This document shows, piece after piece, positions 1 to 10,155 of a stretch of DNA of 64,000 bases (position 1 is its first letter; each line of letters starts with the position of its first letter). The stretch covers positions 16,956,786 to 17,020,785 of the forward strand of contig NC_023749.2 of the NCBI RefSeq assembly GCF_000499845.2. Reading direction: 5' to 3'. The notes below the pieces were generated by a model. That model made no database searches, was not told the origin of the DNA, and saw nothing but the letters and a program-made list of their open reading frames with translations. The DNA is from Phaseolus vulgaris. Lineage: Eukaryota > Streptophyta > Magnoliopsida > Fabales > Fabaceae. The translations under genes were made by a program, and so were the position numbers.

Positions 1-1
1 A

Positions 2-1276
2 GAAAAGCATGAGAAGACCCTTGAAGAACAAAAGGCGTGGGAGAAGAGTGTTCCTTCCCACAAGGTCATTCAACAAGAAGGAAAAGTTGAAAATACATTT
101 GAAAATATACCTCTTGTTGAACAACCTAGCCTTACCTTTTGTAAAGGAACACTTGCAAGCCTAAGTGAAAAAGAAGAGTCTTTAAAAGAAGCTTGCATAG
201 ATAAAAATGAAATAGATTATTTCTCATATGTGCTAGGATATCACCAAGTGAATGTCAAGTTTTTTATAAGCATCTACAAAAACAATTTTTTATGTGAAGT
301 AGTGCCTAAAGAAACTTGTCATGTCTTATTGAGACAACCATTGCAAAGTGTACAAATCCTTATAAACAATGGTTGTCACAACGAGACTATCCTTACACAT
401 AAGAGAAAAAGTCTTCATGAAGGAGAACTCATGGGACAAATTAGAGTTGATAAAACTCTAGAGCTTTTAAAAGGAAAACTTTTGTCCCCCATGAGAAAAG
501 AAGTTCAAAGACATTACCTTAGGTACAATTCTTGTTTTCAAAATACGCCCAAGGCAATGTCTCATAAACTCTATACTCCTTCACCTTTTGCAAATGATCC
601 TTGGGAAGATATAAATTTCCTATTAAAACTCCCTAGGACAACAAAAGGTTGTGATTCAATCTTCATGGTTATGGATAAACTCTTCTCTAGAGAAGTGATA
701 CATCTTCATGGTTTATCTTTAAGCATAGTGTTGAATAGAGTTCCAAATTTCGCAAACCATGATTTGAGGATTTCCTTTGGAAAACTTGCAACTAAATTGC
801 ACACTTTAAATTCTTATCATCCTCAAACGCATGGTCAAAATATATTTGAAAATCTAGCTCTTTCTACTATGCCTAGAATAATCATGAAGTGCACACACAA
901 CTCTAGAGGTGAGCAAACATACCATAAAGTAGTTCACAAAACTACTTATATTTCTACTTTTAAAGTTATGTGTGGGTTCAATCATCTTTCTCCTTTTAAG
1001 TTGTTACCATCTTCTATAGGATTTATGCCTAAAGAGAAAGTAACCACAAATGAACCTTTTAAAATACATAAGATGATTAGAGACCACACACAACCATTAA
1101 AAGAGAAACTTTGTCCAAGGTTGCCAAAACCAAAAGAAAAACAAAAATGGCAACCTAGTAAAATTAATTTGCAAACTAACACCTATGCCTTATTTGATTA
1201 TTTCTATAGGTGGACGTTTGACCCAGGAGGACAAGCTTTGGCGAAGCAAGAGGCTGCTATCCGAGATCAAGTCTGA
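2..1276 (+). CDS. A' internal protein, C-terminal part (decayed integrase-like)
   Basis: One frame is open from base 2 to the stop at 1274-1276, so the gene is cut only by the window edge. The first part is a charged Lys/Glu-rich segment that continues a deleted gag. Next comes a stretch that resembles the C-terminal half of a retropepsin (hydrophobic core followed by CHVLLRQP, compare ILLGRPW in real proteases). The last part resembles a worn gypsy integrase core: MVMDKLF, a GKLATKL segment, YHPQTHGQ, then a segment like the SPFEVVYGFNPL region. The catalytic D-D-E residues are not all recognisable, so integrase activity is not expected. No reverse transcriptase is present. The frame has survived without stops in this copy, which may only reflect youth. 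Family assignment comes from motif recognition. Confidence 0.6.
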   Translation, partial: EKHEKTLEEQKAWEKSVPSHKVIQQEGKVENTFENIPLVEQPSLTFCKGTLASLSEKEESLKEACIDKNEIDYFSYVLGYHQVNVKFFISIYKNNFLCEVVPKETCHVLLRQPLQSVQILINNGCHNETILTHKRKSLHEGELMGQIRVDKTLELLKGKLLSPMRKEVQRHYLRYNSCFQNTPKAMSHKLYTPSPFANDPWEDINFLLKLPRTTKGCDSIFMVMDKLFSREVIHLHGLSLSIVLNRVPNFANHDLRISFGKLATKLHTLNSYHPQTHGQNIFENLALSTMPRIIMKCTHNSRGEQTYHKVVHKTTYISTFKVMCGFNHLSPFKLLPSSIGFMPKEKVTTNEPFKIHKMIRDHTQPLKEKLCPRLPKPKEKQKWQPSKINLQTNTYALFDYFYRWTFDPGGQALAKQEAAIRDQV

Positions 1277-1390
1277 AGATCTGAGGACAGATCTTCTCAA
1301 AGAAGGAGGAGATGATGGACACCATCCAGCCACAACCATCCCCTAGCCATGAAGAAGAAGAAGCAATGGATTTGAGGACAAATCCTTTTC

Positions 1391-1403
1391 AAGAGGGAGG
1401 GGA
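1391..1403 (+). promoter_or_regulatory. Polypurine tract of A0
   Basis: The purine run AAGAGGGAGGGGA lies directly against the LTR start TGATGG. It primes plus-strand DNA synthesis in LTR elements. A second similar run (GAAGGAGGAGATGATGG) lies about 90 bases upstream. Confidence 0.85.
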
Positions 1404-2101
1404 TGATGGAAGAGGCCCAAGCACAAGCCCGCATGCAAGCCCACCAAAGGGTAGATTTGGGCCAACCATAGAGTTATGGCCAAGAGGATCCATGAAGACG
1501 TTCTTTTACATGTTCAAATGCCATAAACTCTAGTGTAGAGTAGACTTTAATTTCTTGTCAAAATTAGCATAGGAACTTTATTTGTAATTTTCTTAGAATT
1601 AATTTTGGCACCTAAAACACCAACCTAGGTAAACTTAGAGTTTCTAAAAAAACCTCTAAATTTACCAAGGCCGGTCTAGAAAGCCCATGGAGGGGGTGAA
1701 CATAAAAACTAGACACACCCCTCCCCATGTGCTCATTTGTGCACCCATGTGCCATGTGCACCCATGTGCTTCACATTTACATTTCATTTGGCTAGCATTA
1801 GGGTTGCATTATGGTCCTCCTTAGCCTATAAAAGGAGGAGCCTACACCTTGTATTTTCAAGTTTATTGTGAGTAAAGTTATGCTGCCATTTTGTGCCAAG
1901 CTTTGCTTCTCCCTAGAATTCTAGGCTCTAAACTTCATCTCCTTCACCTCTCCTTGGGTTGGCCGAACCTCCATAGCTTCATACATATCATGCACCTTCA
2001 AGATCAACACCACTCTTAGGAGGATCTTGCTCACACACCTTCATAGCTTCCGCACCACTTTTCCTTACATGATTCAAGAAGACCTTCATGAAATGCCATC
2101 A
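1404..2101 (+). repeat. A0 3' LTR (A' type)
   Basis: 698 bp, with termini TGATGG and CCATCA that form a 6-bp inverted repeat. A TATA box (TATAAAAGG) at 1827-1835 sets the expected transcript start shortly downstream. The U3 part differs from that of the A elements and lacks their GAGCGTCTAG repeats, whereas the part after the TATA box is closely similar to theirs. Confidence 0.85.
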
Positions 2102-2106
2102 CGCCC

Positions 2107-2857
2107 GAGGCGTCACCTGGAATGACATAAAGGACGACGCCAGCGTGAGACGTCGCGGGCGTTGCCCACCAAAATATCAGCGAGTTTGCCTCCCAGATAC
2201 CCACAGGTAGGAAAGACTGTGGAGGGAGACGAAGTCGAAGAAGGCGAAGTTAGTTACTGGCGTCGCATCCCCGAGACCCACAGGTAGGAAAGACTGTGGA
2301 GGGAGGCGGGACAGCCAAAACGCCAGCGAATCACTGGCAGGGCGTTCCTCGATACCTATGGGAAGGAAAGACCATGGAGGGAACGACCCCCTCTCAAAAC
2401 ACTCGGCGTTTCAGACACCTGAGGACGATACGGCGCTGCTGTAGCAGGCCTCTCCTTAAGCGTGGGCGTCGGGCGTTAGGGATCAAGGGAAGGACCGTCT
2501 GGGTGTTAGAAGCACCCCGTGGACGATACGGCTCCATTAGATGAGCCTCTCCATGGGCGTGGGCGTTGACGCGTGACCTTTCCCGGGCATACAAGGCCGC
2601 CCAACGAAGTGAAAGAAGCGAGTATAATGCAGGCGAAACAGCCAAGGCACAAGAAGGCAAAGGATGAGAATAAAATCACACAGGCAGAATTCTATGTCGC
2701 GAGGACACGAAAGAAATCATAACAAAATCCCAGAATTGTAGCGAGTGTGCAGACAGTGCAAAGAATTACAAGTTTAACAGAGAAAGTCGGAAACGAAGGT
2801 AAAGTGTAAAAGGAGTAAAAGCTTGAAAGGTAAAGGTGGCGGGTGAGAGACAGCGGT
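2107..2857 (-). other. B0 region downstream of the long antisense gene
   Basis: Non-coding. Read on the minus strand it contains the 3' flank of the antisense gene and then repeated copies (near 2200-2240, 2275-2312 and 2345-2385) of a motif with core TCCCTCCACAGTCTTTCC followed by a CTACC-TGTGGGTATC segment. The same motif occurs in the B LTRs and in B at 25590-25720. The short open frames here are not supported as genes. Confidence 0.6.
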
Positions 2858-4977
2858 TCAGTCATCCAAGTCCATAGGCACGACTTTCCCGTCGACGACA
2901 TGGTGTGTGGGGTCGCAGTTTGAAATGTTGATGCCAGGGTTCTCGCAGGACGCCTGAGTCAGAGCCTCTTGGAAGCCCTCTTCAAACGCGCCCGCCATCT
3001 CCCCAATCAATTCTTGGATGTCAATTGCTTCTCCCGAAATTCCTTCTCCACGCGGAGCTTGTTAGCCTCCACTTGGAGAAGGCTCAAGGCTTCGACCTTC
3101 GTGGCCAAGGCGTCCTCTCTCTCACCTAGCTTCTGCCTCCAAGCAGCATCCAGCTCTTCAAGTTTTCTTCGCTGCACTTCGGAGGCAAGAGCCGCCTCTT
3201 GGAGGCCAATGTTTTGAATTTGGTAGGAGGTGAGCTGGGCAAGTTGATCGGCATGCACTTGTTCCAGTTCTCGCGCGTACGCCTCAGCTCCCTCCCTACC
3301 CTCGTGGGCCAGTTTTAGCAAAGATTGGGAAGCTTCCTCCTTGAGCCCCCAGTTTTGTTTCTCCTCCTTCAACGCCCCCACCTCTTGACTAAGTTTGCGG
3401 AGAGCCTCCCTCCCTTTGATCGCGTTCTGAGCCTGGGTGCGCCACTTGAGGGCCACCGCCAGAAATGCCCCCATGTAATAAGGCATGCCTCCCCCCTTTT
3501 GAGGATCAATTGGCGACATTCCTTCGGTGAAACCCTGCGTCAACTCCCTGTGGACAGAGCGAGGAATACGTGGTTTGCGGGAAGTCGAAGCAGGGACTGG
3601 TGCAGGAGGGGCGGAGCCCGAGGCCTCAGCGGCATCACGATGCAACGGCGAGAGAGCGGGAACCGAGTTAATCCTCTCTTCTTGCTCCTCGTGGGCTGGT
3701 GGAGGTGGAGGTGATGTAGCACTAGGAGGATCATCCTTGAGAGAACTCCCATCACCGGGAGACGCGGCTGATGAGACAGGAAGGCCCGTAGCCCTCCTCT
3801 TATGGGAAACCAGGGCAGTACCCGAGTCTTCGCTGTCAGAATCTACTATCAGCACCCTTTTTCCTTTGTTGGGGCGTGCTGGAGCAGGGGTCGACGCCAT
3901 GGCTAATGGAACCGCGGCAATGGGAGGAGGAGAAGCAGACGGTGGAGGAATCGACGGGGAAGTGACGGTGGGCACGTCAGAGGCGACGGCGTCCCCACCC
4001 TCTTTTGCAGATTTTGCCTTCTTCAAAAATTTGGCAAGAGCAAGCCGCCTCGAGGAAGTCATCACTGAACCTGCAGCAGCGAAGAATAGTAGAGTAAAGG
4101 TTAATTCAGATAAAGCAGAAGGGAAATTCTATGGCCAGACACACGCAGATAACCACAACAGCTAATGCATTATAAACAATCAAGGGCAGATACCAAAGTA
4201 GGTAGAGAGCCCATGGGCGTTGAATTCGTTCGCGATGAGTTTGGCGGTATCAAAAACTACCCCCAGTCCCGCCAAGGCTTTGCACACGTCCCGATCGGAG
4301 GGGGTAAGCTCATCCAAAGCCAGGGCCTTCATGGTTATGGGCTTATCCGTCCAGTATAGGGGAAAGCCCTCTAGGATGGTAGGATCGCGCTTGGTCGCAT
4401 GTACTTTGAAGAATTTCCCTTTCCATCCTTTGAACGAATTTTGGAAGAGCGTAAGGATAATGCGCCCGGCGATGCCAGAAAAGCTCATCCAAAGGCTCTT
4501 CCCCTGTTTCTTTACCTCGAAAAAGTGAAGAAAAACGTCTACGGAAGAGGGGACACCTAGATATCAGCAGAGAATCTGAAACCCCCTCACGAAAGCCCAC
4601 CTGTTGGGATGGAGCTGGGCTGGGGCGGTGTTTATTTCTGTAAGCAGTTCCTTCTCGAAGGAAGTAAGAGGCAGACGCAGACCCACTCTCTTGAGTACCA
4701 TTTGATAAAGGAAGAAGAAGGGACTTCCCCCAGTGTCTCTTGAGTCCGCACAAACGGGCATTCCAGGTCTCACCCGGCATACCAGGACTTGGGAGTCGTG
4801 ATTTTTATGGAAGGCGTTGAAATTATAAAGCGCAGGGTCCCCCCTGTGAGCCTCCACGTCCTCAACAGAGTTTAGGAGGGAACATTCGTCGAGGAGATCG
4901 TCGGGGGCCCAGTCGTATTCGCCTTTATAGTAAGACTTAGGGAGCGGGGGAGGCGCGGCGGTCTTAGTTTTCGCCAT
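2858..4977 (-). pseudogene. Long antisense gene (aORF-1) of B0, lightly broken
   Basis: Two coding exons on the strand opposite pol. Exon 1 starts at 4977 (MAKTKTA...) and ends at about 4190. It carries the conserved N-terminal domain with LLTEINTAPAQLHPN, SVDVFLHFFEVKKQG and GFPLYW. The intron starts GTATCTGCC and ends at a CAG near 4075. Exon 2 encodes a Ser/Pro/Ala-rich linker, then a long Glu/Lys/Leu coiled coil, ending with a conserved tail (HHVVDGKVVP) at 2858-2860. Two defects are visible: an in-frame TGA near 4564 in a spot that is a normal codon in the related copies, and a frameshift near 3010-3030 close to the C terminus. Antisense extra ORFs between pol and the 3' LTR are a known feature of Tat elements; the function of this protein is unknown. 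Confidence 0.75.
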
Positions 4978-5700
4978 CGATGCCAGAGCTGAAGATCAAA
5001 GGAAAAAGAAAGGGTTCAGAGAAAAGGGGTTGGGAGAAGAAAAGGGGAAAAAATGGAAGAATCCTAGGAGAGCCCTACCTACACGAGGGAAAAGGGGAAC
5101 GAGAGGAACGAAGAAGCATACAAACGATATCCAAAGGAATGCAGTAACATGGACAGTCCCAGGCAGTTCATGCAGTGAAGGGAATCATCAAGGAGAGGGA
5201 AAACCGTACCTTTGGGGATTGAAGGGCGTGGAGAGCGGAAGCACGAATGAGCAGGGGTCGCGAGAGAAGGGATTCAAAGAAGATGAACAGTGAGGAAGGG
5301 CAGAGAAAGTGGATGTAACAGTGGTTGCAAGCGCGGGGTTTGGGTAACTTAAACGTTACGAGAAGCGCGAGGGACAACAAATGATGACCGTGTGATGATG
5401 CCACGTGTTGCAGGATTAAGCGCTCAAGGGGAGCGCAAGAGGTTCTTAAAGATGACCGCGTGATGAACCACGTGGCACGCGATTAAGCGTAGCCCGAAAA
5501 GGCATTATTTTCCCCTCTTCAGAGGATGTCCAATCAGCCATTAAGAACGCCCCTATGGGTCAGAGAGTGTCACGTCAGTAATTCGAGAATTAATGAGTCA
5601 GCAGGGAATGACACGTCATCAGGATGGCACGTGGACGGTGTGGGCGAGGCCTTAGTCTTTGCGCTGAAGACAAGTCTTCGGCTTAAGACTGGGGTGCTTG
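4978..5700 (-). promoter_or_regulatory. Upstream region and 5'-UTR intron of B0 aORF-1
   Basis: Read on the minus strand, an apparent 5'-UTR intron runs from about 5209 (AAG|GTACGG) to 4989 (CTTCAG|), ending nine or so bases before the start codon. Further upstream lie CACGTG cores at about 5402 and 5470. The B and C copies have the same arrangement, which supports a real antisense transcript. Transcript ends are unknown. Confidence 0.55.
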
Positions 5701-6921
5701 TGTACCGTCCCGTATCCGGGCGTTGATTAAGTCAAGGTCAAAGTCAACACCTGGAGTCCAATTCAACACAAGGCGTCGCCTAGGTGGAGAGACGCCAAGT
5801 GCCAGCATCGCCAAGAGGAAGCGTCGCCAAGGCAAGGCGTCGCCTAGGTGAAGGCGTCGCCCAACCAGGGCGTCGCCAAGATCAAATATCATTAAGTCAA
5901 GGCAATCACGGTGCGGCTCCCCGATACCTATGGGTAGGAAAGACCATGGAGGGAGCGACGTCGTGGGAAGGCCTCAGGTCCCGATAGCCCGGGGCAGCGA
6001 TAAAGAGAAGGCAAAGGTGGCTTCAAGGCCATAGTGATAGCACCAGTGTAGGGCAGCCTGACTCGCGAAGTACCCCTGCCGCCCCAGAGACGCCTTTGGG
6101 ACAGATACGACTCAAGAGGAAGGTCACGCCCAGGGTAGCCGGGTGCAGGGTACGAGAGGAAGGCAGATACGCTCTCAAAGTAAGTGACTAGATGATTGGG
6201 GGCATGAGTTGGCACCCAAAAAGTCACCCCTAGCGCAGTAGCACTCCCAAGCAGGAGGACTCACACATAGAAACGTCCCCAGATGGGCAGAAACGCCCCT
6301 AGATGGGGTCATGGCGTCGTGAGGCCCTCCACGTGTACGACAACCATGTCAGAATAGAAACACCCTTTAGTCAGGTGCCAGGTAATTAAAGTCATTCAAT
6401 ACAGTTTCCGTTTCGAGCGTTCAGGTACTATAATGGCTCCCAAGCGTTTCGACGTCTTAAATGCGCTACGTTTTCTAATTAGATACGCTGATTGAGTGCG
6501 TTACATTTGTAATTAAAGGCACTTTAAGGCGCTTTAAATGCTTGGGTAGTTTAAATAGCGCTGAGAATGTTGGAAACGGGGTTCGAACTTTTGGCAAATT
6601 TACCAGAACTCTCTAGTTGCTTGCTCGTGCTTTGAGGTTACGAACAAGGGACTGGGAAAAGATCTTTGCCTGAGGGAGAAAAGACACACACAATACACAG
6701 TTCTTTTTACCACCTTCAGAGTACCATACGCGGTGCTCAGAGACGGAGGTGAACAGTTTTGGTGTTTCTTGCTGGCTGACTTGAGCGTCGGAGTGCAAAC
6801 GGCCGCTAGGGCGCCTCTTTGTCCTCTTTTTTGTAGGAAACCACAGGTAACCAGTGGGAAGGAGTCCCTAGCTGACGGTTGAGGTCGCGCACGAAGACGT
6901 CCCGGTCAACCGGATGGAACA
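5701..6921 (+). repeat. B0 3' LTR
   Basis: 1221 bp. The ends TGTACCGTCC and GGATGGAACA form an imperfect inverted repeat. The left part is full of GGCGACGCC-type palindromes and contains the perfect palindrome TACCCATGGGTA near 5927-5938. It aligns by eye with the B LTRs at 8520-15740 and 33245-34220 in opposite orientation. Confidence 0.85.
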
Positions 6922-7031
6922 AATAGTTAAGATACTTTTAAACTATTATTACACAGAACATTTACTTTCTTATAGTTTCCTAGGTTAACTATAAAACCTT
7001 AGATTGTAAATGAAAGAAGTATTAAACATAT
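6922..7031. other. AT-rich spacer between B0 and C
   Basis: 110 bp that match no element in the window. It begins with AATAG (expected target duplication of B0) and ends with CATAT (expected target duplication of C). It is the best candidate in the window for older host DNA, but it could be part of an older element. Confidence 0.5.
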
Positions 7032-7961
7032 TGATCCTGCCTGTTGACCAGGACGCAAGAGCCTTGCCTCGTCAAATCTGGATCGACTTTGCGCCGTGTT
7101 AGCTTCCGTCCTTCGCCTCGATTCACCTCAAGAACCTGCAAAAGACAGAACGGCGCCGCTGCGGCCGATCACGCTCCGACGCCCAAGTCAGCGACTGAAC
7201 CACCAAAATACTAAGAGAAAACTAAGAACTTCAGGAACCGTGCAAAATTCTCTCTCAGCGTACTTAAGTTCTCGCAAGCGTAAAAGAAGTATTCTAAAAC
7301 GCGCGTACCTCAGAAGTTCGTTAGGATTCCTTATATACCTGTGCATTTTCTCTCTCCTGACAGTTACACATCTGGACACGTGGCTCGTATCCAGCTGTAC
7401 ATGTGTCACCATCTGGAGCATCCTTGACTTGGGCGTCACTTCTTACTCTTCAGGCTTTCGGCTAAGTTACTTATGCAGGAAACAACTCAGCGCATAACTG
7501 CCTTGGAGCGTGATCTCTTCTGCGTGGCGAGTACGGGTGTCTTCATACACACGTTCCCTGTGGTCTCGCCGGCCGCCATCATGATCTACTTCACTTGCTT
7601 CATCGTGCATGCTCGGGTAAGCTGTTCCTCGACCTCAACCTCTGGCTAGCTAGGGAATGACCATCTGACGACTTCATCCTCTGCTTCGAAAGCCTAGAAC
7701 AAGCTTCCCTGATCCTTCGGCGATGTCCTCCTCTCGGCGATCTCTGATCACTTGGTCGTCTGGGTTCGCATCCGGCGACTTCATCACAAACCTGGTGACC
7801 GCCGGTTTAGGTATGCTAGAGATCGGAGCACGCCAACTTAATGACTGGCGACTACACGAGCCCCCCGACTTCCTTCCCTTCTGCCAGCCAGGTGCCCCGT
7901 TCAACACGCCTATATAATAGCTTGCTGCCACGTCATCACTTCCGACCACCTGGGCGGTACA
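7032..7961 (-). repeat. C 3' LTR
   Basis: About 930 bp on the plus strand from TGATCCTGCC to GGGCGGTACA. In the sense direction it runs TGTACCGCCC to GGCAGGATCA, exactly the ends of the solo LTR at 41450-42245. A TATATAAGG box is present on the minus strand near 7331-7339. The left flank CATAT should be its target duplication; the partner lies outside the window or is lost. Confidence 0.8.
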
Positions 7962-8519
7962 CAAGCCCCCCAGTCTTAAGCGAAGACTTGTCCAGCGAAA
8001 AGACTAAGAGGTTACGTCACTGCCGATCTACGTGGCCCTGGCACAGAATTCCAAACATTCGTACCCTCTGCTTTTCTGACGCTCCACCAAACACCTTTTT
8101 CCAATCGCTCGACACGTGGCTTCATCAACGGTCATCTTCAGCTGTCGTTTGCGCTTCCAAAAACGTTTGAAAAACCCTTAAACCCTTTCATTTTTACTGT
8201 TTCATCATCTCTCTGCCTTCTCAAAACGCTTTGAGTTTTCTCTGCAAACCCACAACGCTTCTCAGCTCCCTCAATCTCCAACTCCCTTCAACGCTCATCT
8301 GATCATCGAAAGGTACCTCTTTTACTTCTTCTGTTGATACTTGCTGCATTTTAACCGATTCGCATCATCCATTATCTGTCTGGTGCATACGCTGTGGGTT
8401 GTTTCCTCTTCTTCTTCCTTCTCGTAACTTAGGGCTTCGTCTTCCATTACATTCATCACAACGAACTCTCGTTCGTTCGTTCTTCATTCTGCGTCCACAA
8501 TCGAGTCGATCTCTACAAC
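7962..8519 (+). promoter_or_regulatory. Promoter and start of the 5'-UTR intron of C antisense gene
   Basis: Directly follows the LTR. It contains ACGTGG motifs near 8029 and a CACGTG core near 8113, then a pyrimidine-rich leader. The sequence AAAG|GTACCT at about 8311 matches the 5'-UTR intron donor seen in B0. The acceptor (CTCTGCAG) lies at about 34250-34257, on the far side of the B insertion, so B landed inside this intron. Confidence 0.5.
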
Positions 8520-9435
8520 TGTTCCGTCCGGTTGACCTGTGACGTCTTTGTGCGCGACCTCAACCGTCAGCTAGGGATTCCTTCCCACTGGTTACCTATG
8601 GATTCCTGCAAAAAGAGGACAAAAGGGCGCCCTAGCGGCCGTTTGCACTCCGACGCTCAAGTCAGCCAACAAGAAACACCAAAACTGTGCACCTCCGTAT
8701 CTGAGCACTGCGTATGGCACTCTGAAGGTGGTAAAAAGAACTGTGTATTGTGTGTATATTCTCGCTCTGGCAAACAACCTCTTTTCCAGTCCCCTGTGCG
8801 TAGCCTCATGACTTCGAGCAAGCAACTGGAGTGTATTCTGGGAAAATTTGCCAAAACTTCCAACCCCGTTCCCAACATTCTCAGCGCTATTTAAACTACC
8901 CAAGAATTTAAAGCGCCTTAAAGCGCTTTTAATCACAAACGTAACGCACTCAATTAAGGCGTCTAATTAGAAAACGTAGCGCATTTAAGACGTTGAAACG
9001 CTTGGGAGCCATTATAGTACCTGAACGCTCGAAACAGAAACTGTATTGAATGACTTTAATTACCTGGTACCTGACTAAAGGGTGTTTCTATTCTGACCTG
9101 GCTGTCGTACACGTGGAGGGCCTCACGACGCCATGACCCCATCTGGGGGCGTTTCTGCCCATCTGGGGACGTTTCTACGTGTGAGTCCTCCTGCCTGGGA
9201 GTGCTACTGCGCAAGGGGTGACTTTTTTGGGTGCCAACTCATGCCCCCAATCATCTAGTCACTCACTTTGAGAGCGTATCTGCCTTCCTCTCGTACCCTG
9301 CACCCGGCTACCCTGGGCGTGACCTTCCTCTTGAGTCGTATCTGTCCCAAAGGCGTCTCTGGGGCGGCAGGGGTACTTCACGAGTCAGGCTGCCCTACAC
9401 TGGTGTTGTTACTATGGCCTTGAAGCCACCTTTCT

Positions 9436-10140
9436 TGATGGAGGAAGGCCCAAGCTCATCACACTATGAAAGCCAAGCTTCCAAGACCAAGACCGTCTAG
9501 CCTTCCAAAAGGAGCGTCTAGCCTCACAAGGAGCGTCTAGCCTCACAAAGGGAGCGTCTAGCCATGATGAGGAGCGTCTAGGCCAAGACTACATGAGGAG
9601 CATCTATGAAGAGTCCTAGACCGTCTAGCTTCACACACACAAGGGCCAAAGCTACGGTTTGGGAGAGAAGAGGCTTTGTTGCATAAAAGGCCCATTAGGG
9701 GTACTTAGTAAGATAGGTAGTGTAGAAAGAACTTTGTGAAGGAAACCTTCTAGAACCTAGGGTTGTGTGGCCGGTCATTGCATGGCACATGGCTTAGAAT
9801 TTAGATTTAATTTTGGTTTTCTTTTCCTTAGAAATGTAGCTTAACATTTAAACCCAAATAGCCTATAAATAGGAAGGCTATCTCTTTGTATTTGACAAGT
9901 TTATTTGAGTATTGTTATGCTGCCCATTTTGTGCACTAGCTTTACTTCTCCTAGAAATCTAGGCTATAAACTTCACTCCCTTCACCTTTCTTCATAGAGC
10001 TGGCCGAACCTCTCTAATCCATACTCATCATGCACCTTCAAAGCCATCACAACTCCTAGGAGGGCTTTGTTTCACTCACCCATTGCTTCCGCCCCATTTT
10101 TCACTACTTTGATTCAAGAAGAACACATGAAATGCCATCA
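9436..10140 (+). repeat. A1 5' LTR
   Basis: 705 bp, TGATGG to CCATCA. The U3 has clustered copies of GAGCGTCTAG from about 9495 to 9590. The TATA box TATAAATA is at 9864-9871. Confidence 0.9.
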
Positions 10141-10142
10141 TT

Positions 10143-10155
10143 TGGTATCATGAGC
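10143..10155 (+). promoter_or_regulatory. Primer-binding site of A1
   Basis: TGGTATCATGAGC, two bases after the LTR. It equals the standard plant initiator tRNA-Met site TGGTATCAGAGC with one extra T. A2 and A6 carry the same variant; A3 has the perfect form. Confidence 0.8.

Larger units (their letters stand above)
1..2101 (+). mobile_element. A0: 3' part of a non-autonomous A'-type gypsy element
   Basis: The window opens inside this element. It holds the downstream two thirds of the internal reading frame, a polypurine tract and a complete 3' LTR that ends in CCATCA at 2101. The next five bases (CGCCC) are the right copy of the expected target duplication; the left copy is outside the window. 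The internal sequence is nearly the same as that of the copy at 51557-54679. The element interrupts B0, whose antisense-gene downstream region begins directly at 2102. It lacks any reverse transcriptase, so it must have moved with enzymes supplied in trans. Confidence 0.85.
2102..6921 (+). mobile_element. B0: 3' end of a Tat-lineage gypsy element
   Basis: Only the end of this element is present: the region beyond pol, one antisense gene (minus strand) and the 3' LTR. Pol would lie on the plus strand to the left, beyond A0 and outside the window. The order antisense gene then 3' LTR is the mirror image of 8520-18910 in B, and the sequences are clearly related. The right end is at 6921 (GGAACA), followed by AATAG as the expected target duplication. 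Confidence 0.8.

Noticed and set aside
1312..1533. Small ORF of 73 codons across the polypurine tract and LTR start
   Set aside because: It overlaps replication signals; in A3 the corresponding sequence is just the tail of the long frame.
7096..7497. Possible host gene fragment at 7.1-7.5 kb
   Set aside because: The region is the C LTR; the same sequence occurs at 41450-42245.
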